64,000 nucleotides of DNA. It comes from Sphingomonas mollis (GTDB lineage Bacteria > Pseudomonadota > Alphaproteobacteria > Sphingomonadales > Sphingomonadaceae). The stretch spans positions 372,001-436,000 of the forward strand of contig NZ_JAELXS010000002.1 in assembly GCF_016427505.1 (NCBI RefSeq), given 5' to 3'. Below the pieces are notes generated by a model. The model saw nothing but the letters and a program-made list of their open reading frames with translations. It was not told where the DNA came from and ran no database searches. Position numbers and translations under genes: made by a program. This document shows positions 21,466-30,745 of the stretch, piece by piece (the stretch's first letter is position 1; every line of letters starts with the position of its first letter).

Positions 21466-22317
21466 TCAGGCAAGCGTGGTTGCCAGCCTCCACCAGCCCT
21501 GCGCATCGGCGTCGGCCGCGGCGGCATCGCGGGCGGTGGCGGTGTCGAACAGCGCGAAACAGGTTGCCCCGGACCCGGACATGCGCGACAGGATGGCGCC
21601 GGATGCGGCGTCCAGTTGCGCGCGCACGGAGGCGATGACGGGCGCGAGACGGGAAGCTGGCGGTTCGAGATCGTTGCGACCGGCGCGGGCTCTGGTGAGG
21701 AGGTCGCCATCCGGCAACGCGCCGCGATCAACCCCGTCCCAGCCGGCGAAGACGGCAGCCGTCGAGACGGCGACGCCCGGGTTCACCAGCAGCAGCGGCG
21801 TGCCGGCGAGGCCGGTGAGGTCGGCCAGATCGTCGCCCCTGCCCGTGCCGAGCGCGGTGCGGCCGGTCAGGCAGGCGGGGATATCGGCGCCGAGCGACGC
21901 GGCGATGTCGGTCAGGCGCTGGTCGGTCAGGGGGATGTTCGACAGACGGGCCAACGCGCGGAGGGTGGCGGCTGCGTCGGCCGATCCACCGCCGATGCCA
22001 GAGGCAATGGGAAGGTTCTTTGTCAGCGTTATTCGGTATTTATCGGTGATACCGAAGAGTTCGCGGAAGGCATTCCTTGCTCGGGTTACGAGGTTGTCGT
22101 TTGTGGCTTCTTCTCTCTCCTGGATGGAAGAGGGAGTCAGGGCGGCGGCAAAGGGGCCGGTGATGTCGAAGGCATCAGCGTCCGCAGTTTCCAACGTGAT
22201 TTCATCGCCTTCGGTGGCGAAGGCGAACAGGGTTTCGAGCTCGTGATAGCCGTCTGGGCGACGGTGGCGGACGTGGAGGGCCAGGTTGATCTTGGCGGGG
22301 GCGGGTTCGACGATCAA
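21466..22317 (-). CDS. ispE: 4-diphosphocytidyl-2-C-methyl-D-erythritol kinase
   Basis: This GHMP kinase performs the fourth step of the MEP isoprenoid pathway. The 283-residue protein starts EPAPAKINLALHV and carries the ATP loop LPIASGIGGGSADAAAT and the C-terminal MSGSGATCFALF. No ATG lies near the conserved N terminus. The only suitable start is a TTG at 22315-22317 that overlaps the upstream stop (TTGA). A lower-GC stretch at about 22020-22140 encodes an insert around SSIQEREEATNDN before the ATP loop. Confidence 0.93.
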   Translation of the reverse strand: MIVEPAPAKINLALHVRHRRPDGYHELETLFAFATEGDEITLETADADAFDITGPFAAALTPSSIQEREEATNDNLVTRARNAFRELFGITDKYRITLTKNLPIASGIGGGSADAAATLRALARLSNIPLTDQRLTDIAASLGADIPACLTGRTALGTGRGDDLADLTGLAGTPLLLVNPGVAVSTAAVFAGWDGVDRGALPDGDLLTRARAGRNDLEPPASRLAPVIASVRAQLDAASGAILSRMSGSGATCFALFDTATARDAAAADADAQGWWRLATTLA

Positions 22318-23909
22318 AGGCCGCTTTCCTGTTTGGTGGCGAGGCGCGCGGTGGCGGGCGGTTCGGCGGTGACGGCGGCAGCGGCCCAGGCATAGCGCGC
22401 CTCGTACCGGCGGCCGAGCGACCAATAGGCGTCGCCCAGATGCTCGGCGATCTCGGCATTGGCGGGCGCGTCGGCGGCGGCGCGTTCGAGCAGCGGCAGG
22501 CCGCGCGGCGTCTGACCGATGCGGTGATAGGCCCAGCCGAGCGAGTCCGCGATCGACGCATCGTCCGCCGCCAGCGCGTGCGCGCGTTCCAGCATCCGGG
22601 TGGCGTCGGGCAGATCCTCGCCATGCTCGATCATCGCATAGCCGAGATAGTTCAGCGCGGACGGCTCCTGCGGCCCCAGATCGACCGCGCGGCGCAGCAC
22701 GCGGCGGGCGTCCTTCCACTGCCCGGCCTGATCGAGCGCGGCGCCATAACGGAGCCAGGTGGCCCAGTTCTTGGATGCATCGGCGTCCTTCGTCAGCGCG
22801 GCGTAGAAAGGTATTGCGTCGGCGGGACGATCGGCGGCGACCAGCAGGTCGGCATAGCGCGCCCGGTCCACCGCCACCGCATCGCCCGCTTCGGCACGGA
22901 TACGCGCGGCGGCGAGCGCATCGGCGGCCCGATCCTGCGCATCGAGCAGGTTGATGCGACGGCCGGCAGCGGTGGCGCCAAGCGGACCATCGGCCGGCAC
23001 CAGCGCCAGTTGCGCCAGCGCGCGATCGGGATCGTCGGCGAGCGCCAGTTGCTCGGCGAGGATCAGGCGGGCGCGGGCATAGCCGGGATCGGCATCCAGC
23101 GCCGCCCGCGCGAAGGAGAGGCCAAGGCTGCTCGGTCGATCGCCGCCGAGATCGTCGGCCAGCCGCAGTAACAGGCGCGAGACACCGAACGCCAGCGTCG
23201 GCCGGGCGGTGGCGTCGGCGCGGGCGGCGGCAAGCTGGCCGGGGCGGCGGCCGAGCAACGTCGCCGCCGCCTCGTCATGCCCGCCGCCGATCAGTAACTC
23301 CGCCGCGGCCAGTTGCGCGCCCGATGGTATGGTGCCGCCAAGTGCCTGGGTGGCGGCGATTCCTTCTGGCAGACGGCCGGCGCCGATCAGCAACAGCGCG
23401 CGGGTCTCGTTGACCAGACGGCGGGCGACGGCATCGTCCTTCGGTGCCTCGATCGCCAGCCCATCCTGCCCGCGCGCGGCGGCGATCCAGGCGCGGAGCG
23501 CCGGCAACAGGATGCGCAGACGGCCATTGTCGAGCGCCGGCAGGGCGCGCTCGACGGCGGCGGGATCGTTGGCGCGGGCGGCATCGACGAGCGGCCACAG
23601 GGCGGCATCGTCAGGTGCGACCCCGGCAGCGGCCAGCGCGGTGGCGGCATGGCGGACGAGCGCGGCATCGCCCGCCGCCAGCCCTTCGCGATAGGCACGG
23701 ATCGCCACCACCGGGTTGGCGGGCGCATCCGCCAGCGCGCGGGTATAGGCGGCGACCGCCTCCGTCCCCTGCCCCGAATCCTCGGCGACGCGGGCGCGCA
23801 GATAGGCGGACAGATCGCCGGTGTCGGCCGCAGCCGGTGTCGCAAGCAGCAGCACCGCCAGCGTCAACACCGGCGCGATCGCGCTACATGTTCGGATAGT
23901 TCGGGCCAC
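22314..23909 (-). CDS. Exported tetratricopeptide-repeat protein
   Basis: The 531-residue protein has a signal peptide (residues about 10-28, TLAVLLLATPAAA-D) and many Ala-rich TPR helices. The clearest repeats are near the C terminus: NYLGYAMIEHGEDLPDATRMLERA, DSLGWAYHRIGQTPRGLPLLERA and EHLGDAYWSLGRRYEARYAWA. Such proteins are usually periplasmic or outer-membrane scaffolds. The start is a GTG at 23907-23909 that lies inside the 3' end of the ETF-QO gene (26-base overlap). Confidence 0.82.
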   Translation of the reverse strand: MARTIRTCSAIAPVLTLAVLLLATPAAADTGDLSAYLRARVAEDSGQGTEAVAAYTRALADAPANPVVAIRAYREGLAAGDAALVRHAATALAAAGVAPDDAALWPLVDAARANDPAAVERALPALDNGRLRILLPALRAWIAAARGQDGLAIEAPKDDAVARRLVNETRALLLIGAGRLPEGIAATQALGGTIPSGAQLAAAELLIGGGHDEAAATLLGRRPGQLAAARADATARPTLAFGVSRLLLRLADDLGGDRPSSLGLSFARAALDADPGYARARLILAEQLALADDPDRALAQLALVPADGPLGATAAGRRINLLDAQDRAADALAAARIRAEAGDAVAVDRARYADLLVAADRPADAIPFYAALTKDADASKNWATWLRYGAALDQAGQWKDARRVLRRAVDLGPQEPSALNYLGYAMIEHGEDLPDATRMLERAHALAADDASIADSLGWAYHRIGQTPRGLPLLERAAADAPANAEIAEHLGDAYWSLGRRYEARYAWAAAAVTAEPPATARLATKQESGL

Positions 23910-25539
23910 CGCCGCCTTCCGGTACGACCCAGTTGATGTTCTGGGTCGGGTCCTTGATGTCGCACGTCTTGCAGTGGACGCAGTTCTGGGCGTTGATGAC
24001 GAATTTCGGATCGCCCGTGTCCTGCCCCACGACCTCGTACACGCCAGCGGGGCAGTAACGCTGCGCCGGCTCGTCGTACATCGGCAGGTCGTAGTCGATC
24101 GGAACGTCCGGATCGCGCAGCGTCAGGTGGACGGGCTGATCCTCCTCGTGATTGGTGTTCGACAGGAACACCGACGACAGGCGATCGAAGGTCAACACGC
24201 CGTCCGCCTTGGGATAGACCGGCGGCTTGACGAGATCCTTTCGCCACAGGCTTTCATGGTCGGGATGATGCTTCATGGTGAAGGGCATCTTCAGGCCAAA
24301 ATGCTCCGCCCACATGGTGATGCCCGACAGGCCGGAGCCGATCAGGTCGCCGAATTTCTTGACCAGCGGCACCACGTTGCGGACGACCGACAGCTCCTTG
24401 TGCAGCCATGACGCCTCGAACGCCTGCGGATAGGCGGTCAGCTCGTCATGCTCGCGCCCGGCCTGCACCGCGTCGAACGCGGCCTCTGCGGCCATCATCC
24501 CCGATTTCATCGCGCCGTGCGTGCCCTTCAGGCGGGGCACGTTCAGGAAACCGGCCGAACAGCCGATCAGCGCACCGCCGGGAAAGACCAGCTTCGGGAT
24601 GGATTGCAGGCCGCCGTCATTGATCGCGCGCGCGCCATAGCTGACTCGCTTGCCGCCCTTCAGGATCGCGGCGATCTCGGGATGGGTCTTCCACTTCTGC
24701 ATCTCGTGGAAGGGCGACAGATACGGGTTGGTGTAGTTCAGCCACGTCACGAAGCCGAGCGAGACCTGACCGTTCGCCTGATGATACAGCCAGCTCCCGC
24801 CATTGGCGTCGTCGCCCAGCGGCCAGCCCTGCGTATGGATCACGCGGCCGGGCGAATGGAGCGCGGGATCGATGTCCCACAACTCCTTGATGCCGAGACC
24901 ATAGACCTGCGGCTGCGCGTCCTTCGCCAGGTCGAAGGTGCGGATGACCTCCTTCGACAGGTGGCCGCGCACGCCCTCGGCGAAGAAGGTGTATTTCGCG
25001 TGGAGTTCAAGGCCGGGGGTGTAATCGCCCTTGTGTGTGCCGTCGCGCGCCACGCCCATGTCGCCGGTGGCGACGCCCTTCACCCGACCCTGTTCGTCGA
25101 AGAGAATTTCCGCAGCGGCGAAGCCGGGGAAGATCTCCACACCCAGTTCCTCCGCCTGCCCCGCCAGCCAGCGGCACAGATTGCCGAGGCTGCCGGTATA
25201 GGTGCCCTTGTTGTGCATGAACGGCGGCGTCAGGAATTCGGGCAGGACGCGCTTTTTCGTCGCGCTCAGCACCCAGTGGTGGTTTTCGGTGACGGGCACC
25301 GCCGCCATCGGGCAGTCACGCTCGCGCCAGTCGGGGATCAGTTCGTCGAGGCTGCGCGGATCGATGACCGCGCCCGACAGGATATGTGCGCCGACCTCCG
25401 ACCCCTTTTCGAGGACGCAGACCGACAGCTCGCCGCCCGTCTCGGCCGCGCGTTGCTTCAGCCGGATCGCCGCCGACAGCCCGGCGGGGCCGGCGCCGAC
25501 GATCACGACGTCATAGGGCATCGACTCGCGTTCGCTCAT
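23884..25539 (-). CDS. Electron transfer flavoprotein-ubiquinone oxidoreductase
   Basis: ETF-QO passes electrons from acyl-CoA and other dehydrogenases, via ETF, to ubiquinone at the membrane. The 551-residue protein begins with the FAD-binding VVIVGAGPAGLSAA. It has SGAVIDPR and ends with a 4Fe-4S cluster region: C near RYCPAGVYE, then NAQNCVHCKTCDIKDP. The start is the ATG at 25537-25539. The following TPR gene begins inside its 3' end, so they are probably cotranscribed. Confidence 0.95.
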   Translation of the reverse strand: MSERESMPYDVVIVGAGPAGLSAAIRLKQRAAETGGELSVCVLEKGSEVGAHILSGAVIDPRSLDELIPDWRERDCPMAAVPVTENHHWVLSATKKRVLPEFLTPPFMHNKGTYTGSLGNLCRWLAGQAEELGVEIFPGFAAAEILFDEQGRVKGVATGDMGVARDGTHKGDYTPGLELHAKYTFFAEGVRGHLSKEVIRTFDLAKDAQPQVYGLGIKELWDIDPALHSPGRVIHTQGWPLGDDANGGSWLYHQANGQVSLGFVTWLNYTNPYLSPFHEMQKWKTHPEIAAILKGGKRVSYGARAINDGGLQSIPKLVFPGGALIGCSAGFLNVPRLKGTHGAMKSGMMAAEAAFDAVQAGREHDELTAYPQAFEASWLHKELSVVRNVVPLVKKFGDLIGSGLSGITMWAEHFGLKMPFTMKHHPDHESLWRKDLVKPPVYPKADGVLTFDRLSSVFLSNTNHEEDQPVHLTLRDPDVPIDYDLPMYDEPAQRYCPAGVYEVVGQDTGDPKFVINAQNCVHCKTCDIKDPTQNINWVVPEGGGGPNYPNM

Positions 25540-25649
25540 CCTCGTCACTCTCTCCGGCAGGCCGCTTCCGCCCACCATCGGGCGCGGCGCGGCAACATCT
25601 TGTCCGGAAAGGCGATCCGACAAGTTGACCGCCGCGTCAACCATGCAGC

Positions 25650-26402
25650 ATGACGGTGCCGATGGGGGCCTACAGCAACATCGACGCCATGGGGGCAACC
25701 GCCGCCGACTGGCAGAGCGCGCTGGAATGGTGGCGCGATGCGGGTGTCGACGTGCTGGTGGACGATCAGGTCCGCGACTGGCTGGCGGTGCCGCCACCCT
25801 CCGCGCCTGTCCCCAATTCCGTCGTCGTGGCCGCGCCGGCGGCGGATGTCCTGCCCGATACGATCGCTGCGTTCGCCACCTGGCGCCTCGGTCCTGACGC
25901 GCCCGAGGCCGGATGGAGCGGCGTGTCGCTGGCCGCGATCGGGCCGGCGGACGCTACGGTCATGGTGCTTGTCGACTGTCCCGACCGGGAAGACGGCGAT
26001 GCCGGCGCCCTGCTGTCGGGCGTCACCGGGCGCTTGTTCGACCGGATGCTGGCGGCGATCGGCCTGTCGCGGGAGACGGTGCATGTCGCGGCCGTCTGCG
26101 CGCGGCGGCCCTCGTCGGGCCGGATGTCGCGCGAGATCGAGGCGCGGCTGGGCGAAGTCGCGCGCCATCACATCGAACTGGTCGCCCCTAAACGTCTGCT
26201 GCTGTTGGGCGATGCGACGAGCCGTGCCGTGTTGTCGATGGACCGACAGGCGGCGCGGGGCAGTTTACAGCCCTTCAACCATAAACGTGGCACAACCGGT
26301 GTCATCGCCAGCCTGCATCCGCGCCTGTTGATCGAACGGCCGGCACTGAAGGCGGAAAGCTGGCGCGACCTGCAATTGCTGGTGAAAGATCTGGAAGCAT
26401 GA
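25650..26402 (+). CDS. Uracil-DNA-glycosylase-fold protein, probably degenerate
   Basis: The 250-residue protein resembles the C-terminal fold of family 4/5 uracil-DNA glycosylases. VMVLVDCPDREDGDAGALL occupies the place of the usual GEAPG.ED..G.PF motif, LFDRMLAAIGLSRE follows, and the end has LLLLGDATSRAVL and ASLHPRLLIERPALK. The four Cys of the family 4 cluster are absent and the catalytic motif is altered, so activity is doubtful. Its stop overlaps the transglycosylase start (ATGA). Confidence 0.72.
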   Translation: MTVPMGAYSNIDAMGATAADWQSALEWWRDAGVDVLVDDQVRDWLAVPPPSAPVPNSVVVAAPAADVLPDTIAAFATWRLGPDAPEAGWSGVSLAAIGPADATVMVLVDCPDREDGDAGALLSGVTGRLFDRMLAAIGLSRETVHVAAVCARRPSSGRMSREIEARLGEVARHHIELVAPKRLLLLGDATSRAVLSMDRQAARGSLQPFNHKRGTTGVIASLHPRLLIERPALKAESWRDLQLLVKDLEA

Positions 26403-28558
26403 TGCGGAAACTGGCGATCGCGGCGGTGATGACCGCCCTCCCCCTGCCGGCCCTGGCGGCCGAGGCACCAGCAGCCGGCGATATACGATCGGCGGCGGTG
26501 ACGCCCGACCGCATTCCCGCCCAACTCGATCCCGCGCAGCGTGACGCGTATCGCGCCGTCTTCGCCGCGATCCGCGAAAGCCGGTGGCAGGACGCGCAGA
26601 TCGGGCTGGAGGCGATGCGGCCGGGGCCACTCCATGCGCTGGCCCGCGCCGAACTCTATACCGCCAAGGGATCGCCGAAGGTCGAGCTGACGCCGATCGT
26701 CGATCTGCTCAATCAGGCCCCCGAGCTGCCGCAGGCCGAGGCGCTGCGGGCCTTGGCGATGCGGCGCGGGGCGACCGACCTGCCGCCGCTGCCGGTCGCG
26801 CAGCGCCTGATCTGGCAGGACGGCGCGCCCCGCCGGGTGCGCGCCAAGGCGACCGGCAGCGACCTGATCGCCGCCGACCTCGCAGCGAAGATGCAGCCGT
26901 TCGTGAAGACCGACGATGGCGTGTCGGCCGAGGCGCTGTTGATGACCACATCGGGTCTCAGCATCGAGGCGACGACCGAGTGGCAGGCCAAGGTCGCGTG
27001 GATGTACTTTCTGCGCGGCGATGACGCCAAGGTGCGCGAGATCGCCGGCATGGCCGCGAACGGCGCCGGCGACTGGGCGGTGCAGGGCCGGTGGATGGCA
27101 TCGCTGGCGGCATGGCGGCAACGCGATTGCGCAGCGGCGGAGGACGGGTTCGAGGGCGTGGCGGCCCGCGCGGGCGATGTCGATCTGCGCGCGGCGGCGC
27201 TGTACTGGGCATCGCGCGCCGACATGGTCTGCGCCCGTCCCGATCGGATCCAGGGCCGGTTGAAGGCGGCGGCGCAGTTCGGCGAGAGCTTCTACGGCCA
27301 GTTGGCGAAACAGGCGCTGGGCATGCGCGACGCGACGAAGGCGGGCGGCAAGCTGGCCGCATCGGACTGGGCAGCGCTCGACAAGCGGCCGAACGTCCGG
27401 GTCGCGGCGGCGCTGGTCGAGGTCGGCGAGAATGATCTGGCCGACGAGGTGGTTCGCCAGCAGGCGAAGATCGGCAACCCGGCCGAATTCGGCAGCCTCG
27501 TTCGCCTCGCCGAGACGCTCGACCTGCCCGCGACGACGATCTGGCTGGCCCACAACACCCCCGCCGGCGTGACGATGACGGCCGAGGCGCGTTATCCCGC
27601 GCCGAACTGGACGCCGGACAGCGGCTGGCGGGTCGAAAAGGCGCTGGTTTATGCCCATGCACTGGAGGAGTCGCGCTTCCGTCCGAAGGTGACTAGCCCC
27701 GCCGGCGCCTATGGCCTGATGCAGATCATGCCCGCCGCCGCGACCGACTTCGCGCGCGAACGCGGCACCAGCATCGACAAAGCGGCGCTGTCGAAACCGT
27801 CGACCAACATGGATATCGGCCAGCGCCATCTGGAGCGGCTGCGCGACATGGGGCTGACCGGCGGTCTGCTGCCCAAGGTGATCGCCGCGTATAATGCCGG
27901 GCCGAAGCCGGTCGGCGAGTGGAACGCGATCGTCCATGATGGCGGCGATCCGCTGCTGTATATCGAAAGCATCCCCTATTGGGAGACGCGCGGGTACGTC
28001 ACCACGGTGCTGCGCAATTACTGGATGTACGAGGCGCAGACGGGCAAGACCGCCTCGTCCAGCCGCAACGCGCTGGCGCAGGGCATGTGGCCGCGCTTTC
28101 CGGGCCTGCCCGGTGCGGTCGCGGTGCGCATGGATAGCTCGCCCGCGACGATGCTGGCCGCACGGACGGTGACGCCGCGCCTGCCGACGGTCATGCGCGC
28201 GCCGGTGGTCCGGGCATCGGTGATGGCGCCAGTGATGACCGCCGCCGCGACGGTGCGCCGGCCGCTGCCGCCGGTGATGGCGCCGCTGCAGGCGACGATC
28301 GGCTCGCCAGTGCTGGCGGCGGTCGCGCCGTCCAACCCGCCGATCGCGACGGCCAAGGCCGCGCCTGTCGGTGGCATGCCGTCTGCATCCAGCGTGGCGT
28401 CGATCGTGAAGGCGTTGCCCGGCGCGATGGCGGCGGCGGCCGGTGCGATGATCGACGGCGATCTGCTGCGTCAGGCCGGCAAGGCAATGGCGATGCAGCC
28501 ACAGGCGATCGTCGGCGCGATGGCCGCCTCCATCGGTTCGGGCGCGACGATCGATTGA
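26399..28558 (+). CDS. Soluble lytic murein transglycosylase (SLT domain)
   Basis: The enzyme cleaves peptidoglycan glycan strands in the periplasm with 1,6-anhydro product formation. The 719-residue protein has a signal peptide (residues 1-21), a long helical superhelix, and an SLT domain with catalytic Glu424 in [17 protein letters not shown] and AYNAGP, followed by [12 protein letters not shown]. After about residue 560 comes an Ala/Pro/Met-rich tail of some 160 residues without known domains. It overlaps both neighbours (ATGA before, TGATG after). Confidence 0.93.
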   Translation: MMRKLAIAAVMTALPLPALAAEAPAAGDIRSAAVTPDRIPAQLDPAQRDAYRAVFAAIRESRWQDAQIGLEAMRPGPLHALARAELYTAKGSPKVELTPIVDLLNQAPELPQAEALRALAMRRGATDLPPLPVAQRLIWQDGAPRRVRAKATGSDLIAADLAAKMQPFVKTDDGVSAEALLMTTSGLSIEATTEWQAKVAWMYFLRGDDAKVREIAGMAANGAGDWAVQGRWMASLAAWRQRDCAAAEDGFEGVAARAGDVDLRAAALYWASRADMVCARPDRIQGRLKAAAQFGESFYGQLAKQALGMRDATKAGGKLAASDWAALDKRPNVRVAAALVEVGENDLADEVVRQQAKIGNPAEFGSLVRLAETLDLPATTIWLAHNTPAGVTMTAEARYPAPNWTPDSGWRVEKALVYAHALEESRFRPKVTSPAGAYGLMQIMPAAATDFARERGTSIDKAALSKPSTNMDIGQRHLERLRDMGLTGGLLPKVIAAYNAGPKPVGEWNAIVHDGGDPLLYIESIPYWETRGYVTTVLRNYWMYEAQTGKTASSSRNALAQGMWPRFPGLPGAVAVRMDSSPATMLAARTVTPRLPTVMRAPVVRASVMAPVMTAAATVRRPLPPVMAPLQATIGSPVLAAVAPSNPPIATAKAAPVGGMPSASSVASIVKALPGAMAAAAGAMIDGDLLRQAGKAMAMQPQAIVGAMAASIGSGATID

Positions 28559-29085
28559 TGCCCATCGATGAAAGCCGGCCATTCCTGCCGGTGCGGATCG
28601 CGGTGCTGACCGTGTCGGACACGCGCGGCCTCGCCGACGACCGGTCGGGCGACACGCTGGTCGCGCGGCTGGAAGAGGCGGGGCATGTGCTGGCCGACCG
28701 CCGGATCGAACGCGACGACGCGGACACGATCGTCGAACGGCTGCGCGCGTGGATCGCCGATCCGATGGTCGATGTCGTCATCACCACCGGCGGCACCGGC
28801 GTGACCGGCCGCGACGTGACGCCCGAGGCGATCGAGCGGGTCGCCGAAAAGATGATCCCCGGTTTTGGCGAACTGTTCCGCTGGCTGTCCTATGCCAAGA
28901 TCGGCACCTCCACCGTCCAGTCGCGCGCCTGCGCGGCGGTGGCGGGCGGCACCTATCTGTTCGCGCTGCCGGGATCGACCGGCGCGGTGAAGGACGGGTG
29001 GGACGGCATCCTGAAGGATCAGCTCGACAGCCGCCACCGCCCCTGCAACTTCGTCGAACTGATGCCGCGACTGACCGAGCGATAG
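28558..29085 (+). CDS. moaB: MoaB/MogA-family molybdopterin biosynthesis protein
   Basis: The 175-residue protein adenylylates or binds molybdopterin during molybdenum cofactor assembly. Characteristic parts are [10 protein letters not shown] at the N terminus, [20 protein letters not shown] (phosphate-binding loop) and [18 protein letters not shown]. The ATG at 28558-28560 shares one base with the transglycosylase stop. No other Mo-cofactor gene is in the window. Confidence 0.92.
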   Translation: MPIDESRPFLPVRIAVLTVSDTRGLADDRSGDTLVARLEEAGHVLADRRIERDDADTIVERLRAWIADPMVDVVITTGGTGVTGRDVTPEAIERVAEKMIPGFGELFRWLSYAKIGTSTVQSRACAAVAGGTYLFALPGSTGAVKDGWDGILKDQLDSRHRPCNFVELMPRLTER

Positions 29086-29188
29086 CTTCCGTCTCCCGGC
29101 GAACGCCGCTGTAAAAGCCAAATACCATCCCGGCGGAGGCATCGACGACAATCAGTCGAGTACGGCCATACCGCTGTGAAACCCACAT

Positions 29189-29282
29189 ACCACCCCGGCG
29201 GAGGCCGGGGTCCAGTTGGGAAGGCGGTCCTAAGCTCTTACCGGGGTTCGCCCAACTGGACCCCGGCCTCCGCCGGGGTGGT
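29189..29282. repeat. Perfect 32-bp inverted repeat
   Basis: The arm at 29189-29220 (starting ACCACCCCGGCGGAGG) and the arm at 29251-29282 are exact reverse complements over 32 bases, with a 30-base loop. It could be a MITE-like or REP-type element, or a strong rho-independent-like fold without a U-tract. It follows moaB by about 100 bases. Confidence 0.92.
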
Positions 29283-29327
29283 AGCTTTGGCAGGATGGCC
29301 GACGACCGACATCCTACACGCGCGCAC

Positions 29328-29388
29328 GCATGAACGCATGAACGCATGAACGCGCCCGCGCCCGCTCCCGCGCCCGCGCCCGCGCGCG
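29328..29388. repeat. Simple tandem repeats upstream of the radical SAM gene
   Basis: Three exact copies of GCATGAAC (29328-29351) are followed by a run of about six GCGCCC-like hexamers with one C-to-T change, up to about 29388. Both are slippage-prone. They lie 70-130 bases before the start codon at 29461. Confidence 0.85.
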
Positions 29389-29460
29389 TAGGTGGGTGTG
29401 ACTTTAGCGACTTTCCGCTATGTTCTTTATTTGTTCCGTTGAAAATGCTACCGGTCGGTT

Positions 29461-30537
29461 ATGCCGAAACCGACTCCCCGCCCCGTCCGCGGCGCGACGC
29501 TGAATGCGGAGAGCCGGCGGTTCAACCTGCCGCAGGTGGCGGTGGACGGTGACTGGCTGGACGAGCGGGAGGCGATCGACGGCGCGCCGCCACGCCTGCG
29601 CACGACCGTCACCATCGAGCGGCCGAAGACGATCATCAGCCGCAACACCTCTCCCGACGTGCCGTTCGATCGCTCGATCAACCCGTATCGCGGCTGCGAG
29701 CATGGCTGCATCTATTGCTTCGCGCGGCCGAGCCATGCGTTTCACGACTTGTCGCCGGGGCTTGATTTCGAGAGCCGGCTGTTCGTGAAGCCCGATGCCG
29801 CCGCGCTGCTGCGCGTCGAACTGGCGAAGCCCGGTTATGTCGTGCGGCCGATGGCGCTGGGGACCAACACCGATCCCTATCAGCCGATCGAGCGCGAATG
29901 GGGCGTGACGCGGGCGGTGCTGGGGGTGCTGGCGGACACCAACCATCCGCTGACGATCACGACGAAATCAGACCGTGTGGTGCGCGACATCGATCTGCTG
30001 GCGCCGATGGCGGCGAAGGGGCTGGCGACGGTGTGCATGTCGATCACCTCGCTCGATCCCCGGATCGCCGCCACGGTCGAGCCGCGCGCGCCGACGCCGA
30101 CGCGGCGGCTGGCCGCGGTCAGGCGGCTAAGCGAGGCGGGCATCCCGACCTATGTCTCGATCGCGCCGGTCATCCCGGCGATCACCGACCACGAGATCGA
30201 ACATCTGGTCGAACAGGCCGCCGCCGCCGGCGCGCGGCATGCGTTCTTCATCCCGGTGCGCCTGCCCCATGAGGTCGCACCCCTGTTCCGCGCATGGCTC
30301 GACGAGCATTTCCCCGATCGCGCGGCCAAGGTGATGGCGACGATCCAGAGCCTGCGGAAAGGGCGCGACAACGACCCCGGCTTCTTTACGCGGATGCAGG
30401 GCAGCGGGCCGTGGGCGGACCTGCTGCGCACCCGGTTTCACATCGCGTGCCGGCGGCATGGGCTGAACCAGACGCGGCTGACGCTGCGCAACGATCTGTT
30501 CCGACCACCGGCGGGGCCGCAGGGCGAGTTGTTCTGA
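29461..30537 (+). CDS. PA0069-family radical SAM protein
   Basis: The 358-residue protein carries the radical SAM CxxxCxxC cluster at Cys79, Cys83 and Cys86 (RGCEHGCIYCFARP), followed by LGTNTDPYQPIE and VCMSITSLDP. It belongs to the family related to spore photoproduct lyase SplB, whose function in these bacteria is unsettled. Length is normal. No clear SD precedes the ATG at 29461. The next gene starts 58 bp after its stop. Confidence 0.92.
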   Translation: MPKPTPRPVRGATLNAESRRFNLPQVAVDGDWLDEREAIDGAPPRLRTTVTIERPKTIISRNTSPDVPFDRSINPYRGCEHGCIYCFARPSHAFHDLSPGLDFESRLFVKPDAAALLRVELAKPGYVVRPMALGTNTDPYQPIEREWGVTRAVLGVLADTNHPLTITTKSDRVVRDIDLLAPMAAKGLATVCMSITSLDPRIAATVEPRAPTPTRRLAAVRRLSEAGIPTYVSIAPVIPAITDHEIEHLVEQAAAAGARHAFFIPVRLPHEVAPLFRAWLDEHFPDRAAKVMATIQSLRKGRDNDPGFFTRMQGSGPWADLLRTRFHIACRRHGLNQTRLTLRNDLFRPPAGPQGELF

Positions 30538-30595
30538 CGGACCCTGGATGGGTCGCGAAGCGTTTCGGGGCGAGCAAGATGGACAGGAGCAAATC

Positions 30596-30745
30596 ATGAC
30601 CAACCGCAAGCAGGACGAAGCCGCCGACCGCGAGAACGAGGTCACCAAGCCCGATACGGACGGATCGGATGCCGGATCGGCGGGCGAAGGCTCCGGCGGC
30701 GGTTATGGCAACCATGCCGAACCGGAAAAGCCGGCGGCTCAGTGA
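30596..30745 (+). CDS. Small hydrophilic hypothetical protein
   Basis: The 49-residue protein is rich in Asp, Glu, Gly and Ala (ENEVTKPDTDGSDAGSAGEG) and probably disordered. ACAGGAG lies a few bases before the ATG. Its end overlaps the convergent VOC gene by seven bases. No family is recognised; the good SD argues it is translated. Confidence 0.55.
   Translation: MTNRKQDEAADRENEVTKPDTDGSDAGSAGEGSGGGYGNHAEPEKPAAQ

Larger units (their letters stand above)
29086..29460. other. Repeat-rich gap between moaB and the radical SAM gene
   Basis: No gene is seen. The gap contains the 32-bp perfect inverted repeat (29189-29282), an imperfect earlier copy of its left end (about 29107-29140 versus 29172-29205), and simple tandem repeats (29328-29388). 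Confidence 0.75.

Noticed and set aside
26168..28582. Long open frame (about 804 codons) antisense to the transglycosylase
   Set aside because: Arg/His-rich shadow without domain signals; the plus-strand gene has a full SLT motif set.
29189..29388. CRISPR array after moaB
   Set aside because: The repeats are an inverted pair and short tandem units without regular spacers, and there are no cas genes.
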